Below are positions 1-15,657 of a DNA stretch of 64,000 nt, piece after piece (positions within the stretch are counted from its first letter, which is position 1; every line of letters starts with the position of its first letter). The position numbers were made by a program, and so were the translations under genes. Under the pieces are notes generated by a model. It was not told where the DNA came from, ran no database searches, and saw only the letters and a list, made by a program, of their open reading frames with translations. This DNA is from Galerina marginata (taxonomy: Eukaryota > Basidiomycota > Agaricomycetes > Agaricales > Galerinaceae), in assembly GCA_023014335.1 (NCBI GenBank), contig JAECYW010000028.1:1-64000 (forward strand), given 5' to 3'.

Positions 1-2020
1 ACCCACAACGCAATCCGCTGCGCCTGGCCACCACTCACGCCCCTATTCCCCACCCCTCCCCCTGCGCCTCCCTCCCCATTCCCAGTAGCACTCACAATCC
101 CCGCGGCCTCCCTGACACGCGTATAATCCACCACGCGCCCCGATGCGCCGACGGAGCCCTCGGCGGGGCTCGAGTAGTGGTCCGCGACGGGGCGCTCGAG
201 GTACGTGTCGTACTGCTCTGGGAGGCGCTCGATGAAGGGGGCTGCGCCACCTAGCTGGGCGGCTTCGTGGATTTTTGAGAGTGAGGAGGCATGTGTGGGG
301 TCGCCGAGGCCGATGTTGTCGCGGATCTGGGGGTATATTAGGAGTGAAGTGAGGAGGGAGGGATACTCACGGAGAGAGGGAAGAGGGTGTAGTCCTGGAA
401 GAGCACGGAGATGGCGCGGCGGAGGTCTGCGAGGCGGAGGGTTTTGATGTCGATGCCGTCGATGAGGATGAGGCCGTCGGTCGGGTCGTACAGGCGCGCG
501 ATGAGCTTGAGGATGGTGCTCTTTCCCGAGCCGTTGTTGCCCACAATAACCTGAGAGAAAAATCAACTGAGAAGAGACGCAAAACCAGGACACGCACGCA
601 AAGCTGGCCTCTGTCGATCTTGAAGCTGGTGTGGTGGAGGGCGAACGCGTCGCTGCCCGTGTACTTGAAGCTGACGTCGCGAAACTCGACACTGATGCCC
701 AAGTGAAGGGTCTGGTCGTTCTCTGGAAAAGGCACGCCAAGCGTGGGGTCGTCCTGGTCGAGGTTTTCTTTCTGGTGGACCTTGACGCGATTGGGGATTT
801 TAGCAACTTCGTAGAGATGGATGACCTGGGAAAAGACGTTTGTGATGGAGTCTGTCTCGTCTACAAAGGCGTAGGCGGTTTGTGTGAAGGACTGGGTGGT
901 TTGGCGGATGAGGTGGAGGGAGGCGAGAGAGAGGGGTATAGAGGCGGGCTGCTGGATGGCGCGAAAGGCAAATGCGAGCTGTGGACGGTGATCAGTGAGG
1001 GAACTGGAAAGCACGGGTTAGGAGTACCTCTGGGAGTCCATGGAGGAGCTCTGGAAGCAAAACATGCAAGAGATTGGCGTGGTGTGCAGCGGAATCGTCT
1101 ATAATGGCCTGGTAAAAGTGGGCAGCGCGTGTAGAGACGCGAGAGACGGCCAGACGGTATTCTGGGAGGGTTGAGTGACGAGTAGAAAAGACACGGGGCG
1201 ACTAACGTTGTAATAGATAAGGGGCGATGCCGGCTGCGACGATTTCCTGGCGGTGTGCAGGATCGCTGACCATCCTCTTGAGACCCTCCATCCTGATGTA
1301 GTCCTCATCCTTGACTGTCGCGACCCAGAGGCTATTTTTAGCATGGACCTTGTGTGCCCAGGGGCGGGAGAAAAAGGCGTTTGGGAAGCAGACGAGGGCG
1401 AGGAGCAGACCGTCGGGCTGGTTGGTGAGGAGCCGTAGGAGGACGGCGACCTGAGTGATGAGCTGGACGGCGGTGGCGAGGATGTTGAGGATGTTGGAGA
1501 TGGCGGCAAATGCGATGGCGGTGTGCTCGTAGGGGGGAAAGGCACGCTCGAGCTGGCGCTGGACGGCGGGGTCGTCAAAGGTGGGCTGGTCGAGACGGGT
1601 AAAGGCGGCGAAGATGTGGACAGAGTAGAAGAGCTTGATGCGTCGCTGGAGGGGCCGGGAGATCTGGTTGTGGGCCGAGTTGAGGAGACGCCTTGCGGAG
1701 GAGGAAAGGAAGGAGCCGACGAGGACGGCGAGGAGGAGGTCGGAGTCGATGGCCCTGTGCTCGACGGCGGACTGGACGACGGCGAGCAGCTGAGCAGAGT
1801 AGGAGAGGGCGATGGCGGGGACGACGGCGCGCAGGGCGACGACGAGCAGAAAGGCAGCGAGCAGGGGCCGGCATTCGCGGATGGACGCAATGTCGGTGGC
1901 CATGCGCCAGAGATAGGGCAGGGACTGGCGGACGACGGCATACGAGTCTGAGACTGGCGCATCAGAGTCTTTCTCCTCGTACAGATGCCAGATGCCTAGT
2001 TTTGTGTGTTTAACAGACAT
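1..2020 (-). CDS. Half-size ABC transporter (membrane domain plus nucleotide-binding domain), 3' end outside the window
   Basis: Coding exons read as complement(<1..326, 371..550, 598..978, 1028..1161, 1207..2020). All introns are GT-AG, 44-50 nt, and keep the frame. The first about 300 residues contain several hydrophobic helices (for example around LLAAFLLVVALRAVVPAIAL) and a cytosolic-loop segment, as in a type I exporter half-transporter. The nucleotide-binding domain follows, with Walker A GNNGSGKST, a Q-loop (VLFQDYTLF) and, at the window edge, the signature VSGGQAQRIAL, where V replaces the usual L of LSGGQ. Walker B and the H-loop lie beyond position 1. The substrate cannot be read from sequence; related fungal half-transporters dimerise in organelle or plasma membranes. 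The start at 2020 (MSVKHTKLG) is the first methionine after the upstream gene's stop; an in-frame ATG also exists at 2056. The start overlaps the end of the Sel1 gene by 11 bp. The region is GC-rich. Confidence 0.85.
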
Positions 2021-3707
2021 TGTATTTATCCTTGTATATCCACGCCAGCCCGACATCGCTCTGACCCTGCTTCACCGCTGCCCTGTACCAATGAGCCGCC
2101 GCCTTTTTGTCCTTCTTGCACCCCTTGCCGTTCGCCAGACAGTACGCCAGATCCGCCTGCGCGTCTCCGTCCCCCAGCTGCGCCGCCACCGCGTAGTAGC
2201 TCACCGCCATCTTCTGGTCCTTCGCCACCCCCCATCCGTGGAAGAAGCACTGGCCGACCTCGTAGATCGCAAGCACTAGCTCCGTCTGCACAACCCCCAC
2301 GTCCTCCTGCCCGCCCCCCGTCCGCACCTTTTCCAGATCCCCCACCGCGCTCTCCGCTGCCCGCATCAGCCACCGGAACCCCACCTTTTCGTTCTTGTTG
2401 CACCCCCACCCGTGCCGCAGTGTCAGCCCGTACATCAGCATCCCCACCCCGCACCCCCCGCCCTCGTTGGCCGACCGCTCAAAGCACCGCGCAGACTCTC
2501 CCAGCCGGTTCGCCTCGTGGTGCTGGATCCCGAGCTGCAGATAGTCCTGTGGTGTCTGTGGCCCAGATGACGGCTTCTCCTCCACCGGCAAGGGCGACCG
2601 TGGTCCTGGGGGAGCCAGATGCTGACTCCCAGTAGGCGACGGCACCGCGCTGTCATACTGGTAGTACGAGTACGTCGAATACAAACTCAACGGCGATGCA
2701 GCACGCGTCGCAGTAGGCTGCGTCGTCGGTCCCAACGATCCACTCGACCCCATGCTCTGCAGTGACGGCCTACTCTCCGAAGGCGACGCCCCCCGCCGCG
2801 TATTCCGCTCCAACACCCTCATCTTCTGCTCCCGCATATCCGCAGGCAGCTGCGGCATCACCCTTTCCCCCTGCGCATGCCCCGGGTGCCCGTTGTCTCG
2901 CACTGGCCGCGAAAAGTTGGCCGACACAGGCTTCACCACTGGCGCACGCCCTGGCCCAGCTCGCAGCACAGAGCCTTCATCTTCAGCCGGCGAAATCACG
3001 ACACTGGGCGGTGGTGCGAGCATGTCGCCTTTCGTGATATAGTAATCCGGCCTGCGCACAGTAGCCCCTGTCGCCGTCGAGTTCCACGAATCCCGCAATG
3101 CAGGCCCCCGCGACGTCGTCCCCGTCGAGTACACGCTTGACGTCTCGTCCCCGTCTCCGTAGTACCGTCCATACTCGCTGCTTCCGTCGTCGAAATACGC
3201 TTCCTGCTGTCGTGACGAGTCGTCCCAATATGAGTTTCCGTCCGAGGAGGACGCAGTCGCGAACGAGTCTCGCGCGAAATGGCTGTGCAGCAAAGGAGAG
3301 GGGAGAGGGTTCGATGGGGTCTGGAGGTCGAGGCGGAGGTTCGCTAGTTCTCGTCGTGGTGGTGTTAGTGTACCGCTGTTGGTATTCACATAAGATGATT
3401 GAGCATGCGATCTAAACTGAGGCTCCGACGGCTCGTACGCATAAGCGTACTGCACACCCGGTGTAGCAGGCGGCGAGGGCGAGGGCGAAGGCGTTTGTCG
3501 CACATAGTTATAATCATACGCCTCGTCGTCTTCTTGCCCCTCTTGAATGCGCGGGGTGTGCATCTGCGATTGCTGGTCGCGCACCGCGGCGGTCTGCCGT
3601 GCCCGCCTGGACGAGGTCCGCCGCACGAGCGTGGCGAGCGGCGATTCAGAGTGGTTCAGCTGCATCCCGAAGGGGGTGCTGGATTTAGCTGTGATCATAG
3701 GGGTCAA
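2010..3707 (-). CDS. Sel1-repeat (HCP-like) protein of the Nif1/Dsf2 type
   Basis: Single uninterrupted ORF of 565 residues. Residues 1 to about 370 are low-complexity, rich in Ser, Pro and Gly with Tyr-rich patches (YDYNYVRQTPSPSPSP), and probably disordered. From about residue 385 to the end come tandem Sel1-like helical repeats: DYLQLGIQHHEANRLGESARCF, then blocks with GMLMYGLTLRHGWG, VGQCFFHGWGV and AYCLANGKGC, finishing with VGLAWIYKDKY. This disordered head plus Sel1 tail ending in LAWIYK matches the fungal family of S. pombe Nif1 (interactor of the mitotic kinase Nim1) and yeast Dsf2. Family assignment is from recognition; function in this organism is inference. The stop codon (2010-2012) lies inside the 5' end of the ABC transporter ORF on the same strand. 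Confidence 0.75.
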   Translation of the reverse strand: MTPMITAKSSTPFGMQLNHSESPLATLVRRTSSRRARQTAAVRDQQSQMHTPRIQEGQEDDEAYDYNYVRQTPSPSPSPPATPGVQYAYAYEPSEPQFRSHAQSSYVNTNSGTLTPPRRELANLRLDLQTPSNPLPSPLLHSHFARDSFATASSSDGNSYWDDSSRQQEAYFDDGSSEYGRYYGDGDETSSVYSTGTTSRGPALRDSWNSTATGATVRRPDYYITKGDMLAPPPSVVISPAEDEGSVLRAGPGRAPVVKPVSANFSRPVRDNGHPGHAQGERVMPQLPADMREQKMRVLERNTRRGASPSESRPSLQSMGSSGSLGPTTQPTATRAASPLSLYSTYSYYQYDSAVPSPTGSQHLAPPGPRSPLPVEEKPSSGPQTPQDYLQLGIQHHEANRLGESARCFERSANEGGGCGVGMLMYGLTLRHGWGCNKNEKVGFRWLMRAAESAVGDLEKVRTGGGQEDVGVVQTELVLAIYEVGQCFFHGWGVAKDQKMAVSYYAVAAQLGDGDAQADLAYCLANGKGCKKDKKAAAHWYRAAVKQGQSDVGLAWIYKDKYNVC

Positions 3708-5238
3708 GGGAAGGGAGGAGAGTGAGAAGGAAGAAGGATATTCATATGATCACTGTTCTTGGTCAAGCTGCGGCTTGGCTTTCACAAGTGCGTCCTCAAC
3801 GGTCGACTTCAATGACCCGCCCTGCACCTGTTCATTATGCTGCCCTTTTCTTATGTTATTCCATGCTTTTTTGTGGGTCGAGGGTCGCCGTTGCCATTGA
3901 GACCGCCCAGCGAGACGGCGGAGCGAATCTGATCCGGGGTACACCCGTGTCTTCCGACTCAACTCAATCCCCTCGCTCTCTACTTCAGCACCATGATCAT
4001 CTCCCATTTCTAATGCACAAAGACAAAGCACCGAAATCACCAGACACCCTGAAGGAATTCAGACGCCTCCAGATATCGTCACTCCGAAAGGTGGCGCTGC
4101 CCCAGGGGTGACCATGAAACACTCCGTAGGCTTTCATGAGCTAGCCCTCCATCCGCGACGACAAGAAGCTCTTCCAGGTCATCCACGTCTACCTATCCGC
4201 GTTTGTCACCCGGGAGCACCACCTCCGCCCCGCGCTGCTCGTCGCGGTCGGGAGAGTGGACCGCTTAAGGGTCTGGAGTCTTGCTGCCCTCGTACAATAG
4301 CGCTGTCAATTGGGATGATTTTAAATTTCTTGGGTTGGGACCGCTGGATCCCCATTACCGCAATGCACCGATGCAGAATGACGAGCTTGCTGGGCCTAGT
4401 GGAAGTTCAGGAAATACAGCTAAGGCAACAAGCTTGGCTATGTCGCTGAAAGGACGCCTGGGTGCTGGTATTTAAAGCGTCAAACCAGAGTTTTTTTTTT
4501 TCAGTGCCTCCTCAGATATAAGCGCTAACCCTAGGCTGTCGGGGTGCTCGTTGCGAACTTTTGGACCATATCCGATTCATTGGCAAGGGATATGCTGAAA
4601 CCGACATAGAAAATGCTTCATTGCGCTAATAGATAACTGAGTCGAGAACCAATCACCACCAGGGATCAGATTCGGGCACTACTCCAACTCTGTCAGGTTG
4701 TGGTCGCTGCAGTTCCCTGACTTTGCAGCCAGCACTGAACTAGGACCTGGGTATCCAGCAGTCCGCTGTGGCTAGCGACTTCATAATGGTTACGAAGCCT
4801 ATAGGCTATATTGTTCCCGCGTGAAGTCCCAGGTTTGGTTTATTTTGATTACACTTTCTTTAGAAGACATACGGATGGAGGGGTTCCAAGACTTGGAATC
4901 AGTCTTTTCTTTAATCTATGGACAGACAATACGCCACTTGTGTCTTGACCTGAGTTAATGCCATTTTCCTTTCCTGCGTTGATACTCATGCCCGCTCTCC
5001 TCGAGGCCAAACTATTTGATTGCACCATGTCAGAGGAAGGAGGGCCTATGACCCACGTACTATAATCTAAGGACTGTCGCCACTTTCAACCTGAATAATC
5101 ATACATTATAACGTATTCGAATCCATTTACCGGACCTAAGCCCAAATCTCAATCTCGAACTCCAAAGTAACCACACGGGAGAGCGCCCCAATCTCCGAAA
5201 AAGAGTGCAACAATAACTCCATACTAGAGTGAAGCAGT
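3708..5238. other. Gene-poor interval with a possible gene remnant at 4142-4475
   Basis: About 1.5 kb between the Sel1 start and the malate synthase stop, on the upstream side of Sel1. Most of it has no protein-like reading frame. The exception is the plus strand around 4145-4295, where a 50-codon stretch beginning after a TAG reads PSIRDDKKLFQVIHVYL and continues with codon use like a real exon. A second short frame at 4281-4475 reads NWDDFKFLGLGPLDPHYRN before a stop. I do not recognise either and cannot join them into one gene with confidence. They may be a decayed gene or unannotated exons. Confidence 0.35.
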
Positions 5239-7145
5239 TCACAGCGCCGCCCTCTGCAATCCCGGCTCCACTCCATCCCGCACCGCCAGATAACCCATCA
5301 AGTCACTCGTCAAAAACTCGCTCGGCCACGCTCTCCTAATCTGCCCCTTCAAATATTCCCTTGCCACACCGACGTCCTCCTCCTTCAATCCGCCCACAAT
5401 CCTTCCCAATGTCGGCGCGATCTCCTCTATCAAATTGTCGATATAAGACGCAGTAATAGGAGCCCCGGTATCAGCGACGCGCGAGGCGTAGTGCACCCAT
5501 TGCCAGAGCTGCACGCGTGTGATCTCAGCGGTGGCTGCGTCCTCCATGAGATAGTTCAGTGGGATGCACCCGTTGCCGCCGATCCAGGCAGCGGTGTAGG
5601 CGAGACACGTCTCGACGTTCTCGCGGACGCCTTCCGTGGTGATTTTGCCAGGTACTGTGGTGTTGAGCAGGTCGGCCGCAGCGACTTTGACTTCGGAGCG
5701 AAGAACGTAGTACTGGTGTTATATAGAATTATAAGTACGTGAAAAGACGAGGGGAAGAAGAAACGCACCTGGTTTGGGCCTAGCATGTTCTGGTCAAACA
5801 CCTCTCGGGCAATCTTGTTGATGAGCGGGTGAGCAATCCAAGTACCGTCATGACCAGCCGTGACCTCGCGCAGCTTGTCGGCGCGTACTTTATTCATCGC
5901 GATTTCGTTGGCCCTGGGGTCATCTTTGATGGGAATCTGAGCGGACATTCCGCCCATTGCAGCGACTTTGCGCCTGGACGTAAGGTCAGGAAATGCGAAC
6001 GTGAAAAAAGGACGACATGACTTACTTGTGGCATGTCTGGATGAGGAGTCGAACGTAGGCATCCATGAACGGGACGGTCATGGTGACATCCTTACGGTCA
6101 GGAAGAACCGCGCTCCGATCCGCCCTGCGCTTCTTGATAAAGCTAAAGATATAATCCCATCTAAAAATAACCTATGAGCTCATCGTCAACTTAAAAATAT
6201 CTCTGGGCACTCACCGCCCACAGTTCAATCCAGACGAATGATTCCTCAGTTCAAACAAAATCTCCTCCATATGGAATGCGGCAGGCAAGGTTTCGATGAG
6301 GACAGTTGCGCGGATGGTATTGTGGGCCATGCCTATGAATGACTGCGAAAATACGAACACGTCGTTCCACAAGCGCGCTTCTAAATAGTGCTCCATTTTG
6401 GGAAGATAAAAGTAGGGCCCGAACCCGCGCTTGACAAGCTCGTGGGCATTGTGGTAGAAATAAATGGCGAAATCGAAGAGGGAGCCAGAGATAGGCTGGT
6501 TGTCGACCGTGATACGCGGTTCATCTAGATGCCACCCCCTGGGACTGTGGGGGAGAGATAAGCAAAAATAGGCGGACATGAGAGACAGGTAAGGCGAAGA
6601 CGGACCGAACGATGAGCACAGCTGGGTTGTCAGAGAGCTTGTACTTCTTCCCTCCAGTCTCAAAGTCGATTTGACGCTTGATGGCATCGCGAAGGTTGAT
6701 CTGGCCGTTGACCAGGTTGGCGAAAGTGGGTGCGCTGGAATCTAGTCATAGGAAAGCCGGTTAGAATGGTGTATCGGAAAGAAAGAACGTAAAACACACC
6801 TTCGAAATCCGCCATGAACGTCTTGGCACCACTATTCAATGCATTAATCACCATCTTCCGGTCAGTGGGCCCAGTAATCTCGACGCGTCTGTCCTCCAGC
6901 CCGGGTGCCGGAGGTGCGCAGTGCCATGAGGGCTCAGCACGAATACGGGCGGTTTCTGAGGGAAAGTCGAGCGGCACGCCCGAGTCGAAGCGACGCTGGG
7001 CGTCCTCCCTTGCGACGAGCAACGACTGACGCGTCGACTCAAAGGTCCGATGTAGGGCAGCGAGGAACTTGAGCGCGCCGTCGGTGAAGAGCTCAGTCTG
7101 AGCTTTTTGGGCGACTTTGGAATGGATGCGAACGCCTTGGACCAT
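5239..7145 (-). CDS. Malate synthase (glyoxylate cycle)
   Basis: Exons complement(5239..5712, 5769..5973, 6026..6160, 6215..6544, 6606..6741, 6800..7145) give 541 residues, close to the usual 530-560 for eukaryotic malate synthase A. The enzyme condenses glyoxylate with acetyl-CoA to malate and lets the fungus grow on C2 compounds, ethanol and fatty acids. Diagnostic segments are all present: [19 protein letters not shown], the FMADFEDSSAPTF catalytic region created by joining exons 1 and 2, IVRPRGWHL across the 6545-6605 intron, the family signature [17 protein letters not shown] across the 6161-6214 intron, [16 protein letters not shown], and [19 protein letters not shown] with the catalytic Asp. 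The C-terminus is QRAAL, which is not a canonical SKL-type peroxisomal signal. A cluster of GATA motifs lies about 120 bp upstream of the start. Confidence 0.97.
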
Positions 7146-7452
7146 GGTTGAGTGAAGAGAGAGACATTCGCTGCAGTGTTTTGTACATCCTCGGCTCCCC
7201 GTGATATCCGCTTCCGAGTCCCGTCACATCCGCAATCACATGGTTTCCCGCCCCCCTCATCTATCTTATCTTATCAAGTAATTCAGCATGCTTGGAAGCC
7301 TGGAGCAGAGTCCTGCATAAACAGACGTCGCCGTCGGCTCAAAGTCTGTCACGGTCATGCGAAGAAGAAAACGTCTATCGTGATATTAATAGAGTATGTC
7401 AGTTACATGGAGGTTACAAGGATGGTTATAGTTGGATGTTGTCTGACGACTT
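7146..7452. other. Short intergenic interval, malate synthase promoter and Prp16 3' flank
   Basis: About 300 bp separating two minus-strand genes. It holds the GATA cluster and the malate synthase 5' flank. I see no protein-coding frame in it. Confidence 0.6.
7262..7276 (-). promoter_or_regulatory. Triple GATA motif upstream of malate synthase
   Basis: The plus strand reads TATCTTATCTTATCA, giving three overlapping GATA cores on the coding strand of malate synthase (TGATAAGATAAGATA), 117-131 bp upstream of the ATG. A run of Cs with a CCCCT-like STRE motif (AGGGG on the coding strand) lies just 3' of it on the plus strand. Clustered WGATAR sites are the binding motif of fungal GATA factors, which respond to nitrogen, iron or light. 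That they control this gene is inference. Confidence 0.35.
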
Positions 7453-12418
<4,966 letters not shown>

Positions 12419-15400
12419 TGGTGATGGTGGTTGGAGTTGAGCGTCGACAATAACTGAAGTGTGACGAAATAGGCAACTATTCCGCTTTCGAGTCATGCAC
12501 AGCCACTGCAACATGACTTAACACGTTTATGCATCTATTTCACGTCGTCCAGATCATCGTACTACTGAGGGCCGTATATTTCTGAACCCAGATCTTTCTG
12601 ACTGTATTTTTTGGCCTGGTCTGGCGTTGTTTACACCGTCGACGTTGGACTCGGACTCCAATTCAACACCACGGCCATTTTTTAGATTGTTACTGACGTA
12701 GATGACCGTCCACCCATCGAAGAGTCCAGATAAAAACGACAGTCATCCAGCTCGCATCGAAGCCTCGGGGCTTCCAGCCGCAGTGTCATACTCCAACTCA
12801 ACTCCGTCTCATCTCGCGGCGACACGTTCCGCCTGCTCTCTATTATCATCGGGACTCTCTTTCACTCTGCAGTGTTTATTTTGCCTTACCCGCCTCTGGA
12901 AGATCTTCTGCCCGCCATTTTTCCGACAGGACGGCAAACGAAGACAAGGCCTATAATGCAGTTGCTCGCGGATGGCGCCGAGTTTGATGCGCGGAAACAG
13001 CGGCTGTGCTGTGTGCTGAGGGTTGTGGGTTGTGTTTTAGTCGCTGGCTTTTCAGTGTTCACCTCTCGCTCACTAAGGCCTGCGAAACATGTAATGCAGC
13101 TAGCTGCCTTTATCCTTGGTCCGACGATCAGTTGGAGCTAAGTTCAGTTGGCAAGAATCCTACATTCGGCTGTAAGCATAGGCGTCAATCTAGGATCGAA
13201 GATTTGGCTCTACGTCAGCACCTGCTCTCCGTTAATTATAATCCTCTAGTCACTAACTTGATCGGTTAATGGTACGGAAAAACGATGCGCGAATGTCATG
13301 TCCACTGGGTTCTTCGAGTTACAAGGTAACGCTTTAGTGCGAAGCTAAGTATATTAATTCGCTCTCTATTACAACGACCAGCATCCGATTTAAATTTATA
13401 CCAAGGAAAATGAACCCAGATAGTGGTGCCTTCGAGTCTGATTTCCTTCCAGAGGCATAATGGGCGGGATTTATCCGTTGGTCGTTCCATCCTTTAGACA
13501 GCACTGGAGAATCCTGGCCATCTTCCGGGTAGGCTTTCCGTGGTTTGGCTATAGATTCCAAATTACCGCTCGGTGTTCGATCCTATTTTCCCCTCAGTTA
13601 CCCCAGATTCCCCGCATTTGTACCGCCAGCTAGGTGCTTTACGCCCAATATATTGTCAAACGTGCCTTGCTGTGGTTTAACAAATTTATTTAACCTTGGT
13701 GTGCCGTGCATCCGACTCCGGCAATTCTAAGTATCGACTCTCGAGTCTCTCTCTTTTTGCTCAGTAGGTAGAAACAGAGGTGTCGGAGTCTATCTAAAAA
13801 AATCTATGTCGCACCGAATATTGCGTATCATATGTAATGAACCCTCTTCAAACAGCGCTGTGATCTGGCCGAGACGACCATAGGGAAAAGCTGGTATTAT
13901 TGTACAATCGATAAGGGGGAGATTGTGGATTGGGACAAATATAGAGTACGAGATTATCATGGTCTTCGAAGCTCTTCTAAGGGCGGATTTTATCTCCGTG
14001 TCTCGATCATGCGACAAAGTTAAAGCCCGTTGGCACATAGTTCCGGACCCACCGACCCGCCAGGGTGCTTTGGATAATCTGGTGGAATATGAACGGATGG
14101 TACGGGTCCTTCCATGTTTTCTTTCCCGAACTACCATCTCAGCCGGTTCGCCTGACCTTTCGCTAAAGGCGCCTTGGAACCAAAACCCGCATTCAGACCC
14201 GAAACCACCACAGACAGGACCGAAGTTTCTGCGCTTCTGTGCCCACTTTTCAACCACTTCCACCAAATCACCTCTCGACGGCAGAAATCTCCCACAGGCA
14301 AGTACATCAGTGATGAGGTACTTGGGCGCTGCGGTTCAAGCGAAGGGAGTAAATAGGCGTGAGGAATATTGTTCGTGCACATGTGCAGTGGCAAGCAACC
14401 GTCAATGAACTTGCGCGACGGCCCGTGAGGCTCGGTGTTTGTCCCAAAATATGCTCAGGTCGATATAGCACGGCTCCGAAGGGGCACCCAAAGAAGCACG
14501 CGAGAAATCTATACTTCGAATTCTTCAAATCTATGTAGGCAGATCAGCGCCTTAAAAAAACGTAATTAGCAAGTGCCTTGAGTCGAGGATTGCCGCCGAA
14601 CCGCAAGATGAATACCCTCAATGCTTCAAGCTCGTGAAAATGGGCGACAACATTGCCGGGCGACATATGGATATGCATGAGAATACCTCTTGGAGTTTCG
14701 AGATCTTGCTTCTTGGCAAGTAAGTATCAAGTACACATATTTCCTAAGAAACAGATAAGATTCCCAAATGTAGTGTTCCCAGGTAAAACTGACCCAATGT
14801 AACGAATTCTCCAGTGCCTTTCTTTTGTATGTAATATGTATGGGTACCTCCTCCTGCCAAATCGTCCGTCTATCTTGCAAACCTGTTGATGGTGATGACT
14901 ACTGAACAAATTTAAAACCAATCCATTAATGACGCACGATGTCGGATATCGTCTGTGGGCTTGAGACAGCGTGGAACGCTATCACCGTTGGCGCTGGAAG
15001 GAGCTTTCCGGGTTTAGAACGCCACTGCACACTCTCCCTCACTGCAGCCGCGACTGTCACGCCCAGGGTCGCTCACGTCGTCGCCTCGGAGATTTCGAGG
15101 GCAATGTTAAGCATTAAGAACACTGTGGGAGGAATTGTCTGAAGACTACCTTCATGGACCAAGCCAACGGATTTGCGAGAATATACCGTAGCTGCAAGGA
15201 GAACAAGCTTGACCTTGGAAGAAAACATCCGAATTTTCAGAGAGGAGTAAGAACCTGACTCCAACTCATGATGAAAGAGAGCTGGCAAAGAAGCTAAAGT
15301 CCAGCGACTGACACGGCTTGTTGGTGAGAGCTCCACAAGATATCGGAGCCGCCCAAGAAGAATCGCAGAGTTGGACATTCAGAGTAAGGTGCCCGTAGGC

Positions 15401-15657
15401 GATGCCGTGACGCACATGGGTATAAATATGACGAATAGGAATTGTCCTTCAGAATTGCCCGATGGAAAGTATAAATCTGTGGGGAAAAAAGTCAAAGAAT
15501 CACGAAGTGAGGTGCGTGCGAACCATCACGAGAGCGGCGGTGGGTTGGGAAGTCGTCTGCAGGTGCAGTTTCAGAGTTGGCGTCGGCCAGTGGGAATATG
15601 GCCAATTAGACATATTAGTATTTGGAGTATTCCACAGCGAGGGTATTACAGGGTCGT
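12419..15657. other. 3.2-kb interval with no supported gene
   Basis: Both strands carry only short overlapping frames here. The longest are about 160 residues at 13,923-14,408 on the plus strand and a mirror-strand frame at 13,790-14,266. Neither shows recognisable motifs, and their overlap on opposite strands suggests chance. A short frame at 12,956-13,141 (MQLLADGAEFDARKQ) has plausible codon use but no recognisable domain. I see no tRNA, LTR or terminal inverted repeat in this stretch. Confidence 0.5.

Noticed and set aside
1523..1951. Plus-strand frames across the ABC transporter and Sel1 genes (also 2006-2635, 2752-3042)
   Set aside because: They lie antisense to long conserved coding sequence in a GC-rich region where open frames arise by chance. 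No motifs.
13790..14408. Overlapping frames of about 160 residues on both strands
   Set aside because: They mirror each other, show no conserved motif, and have no supportable splice structure.
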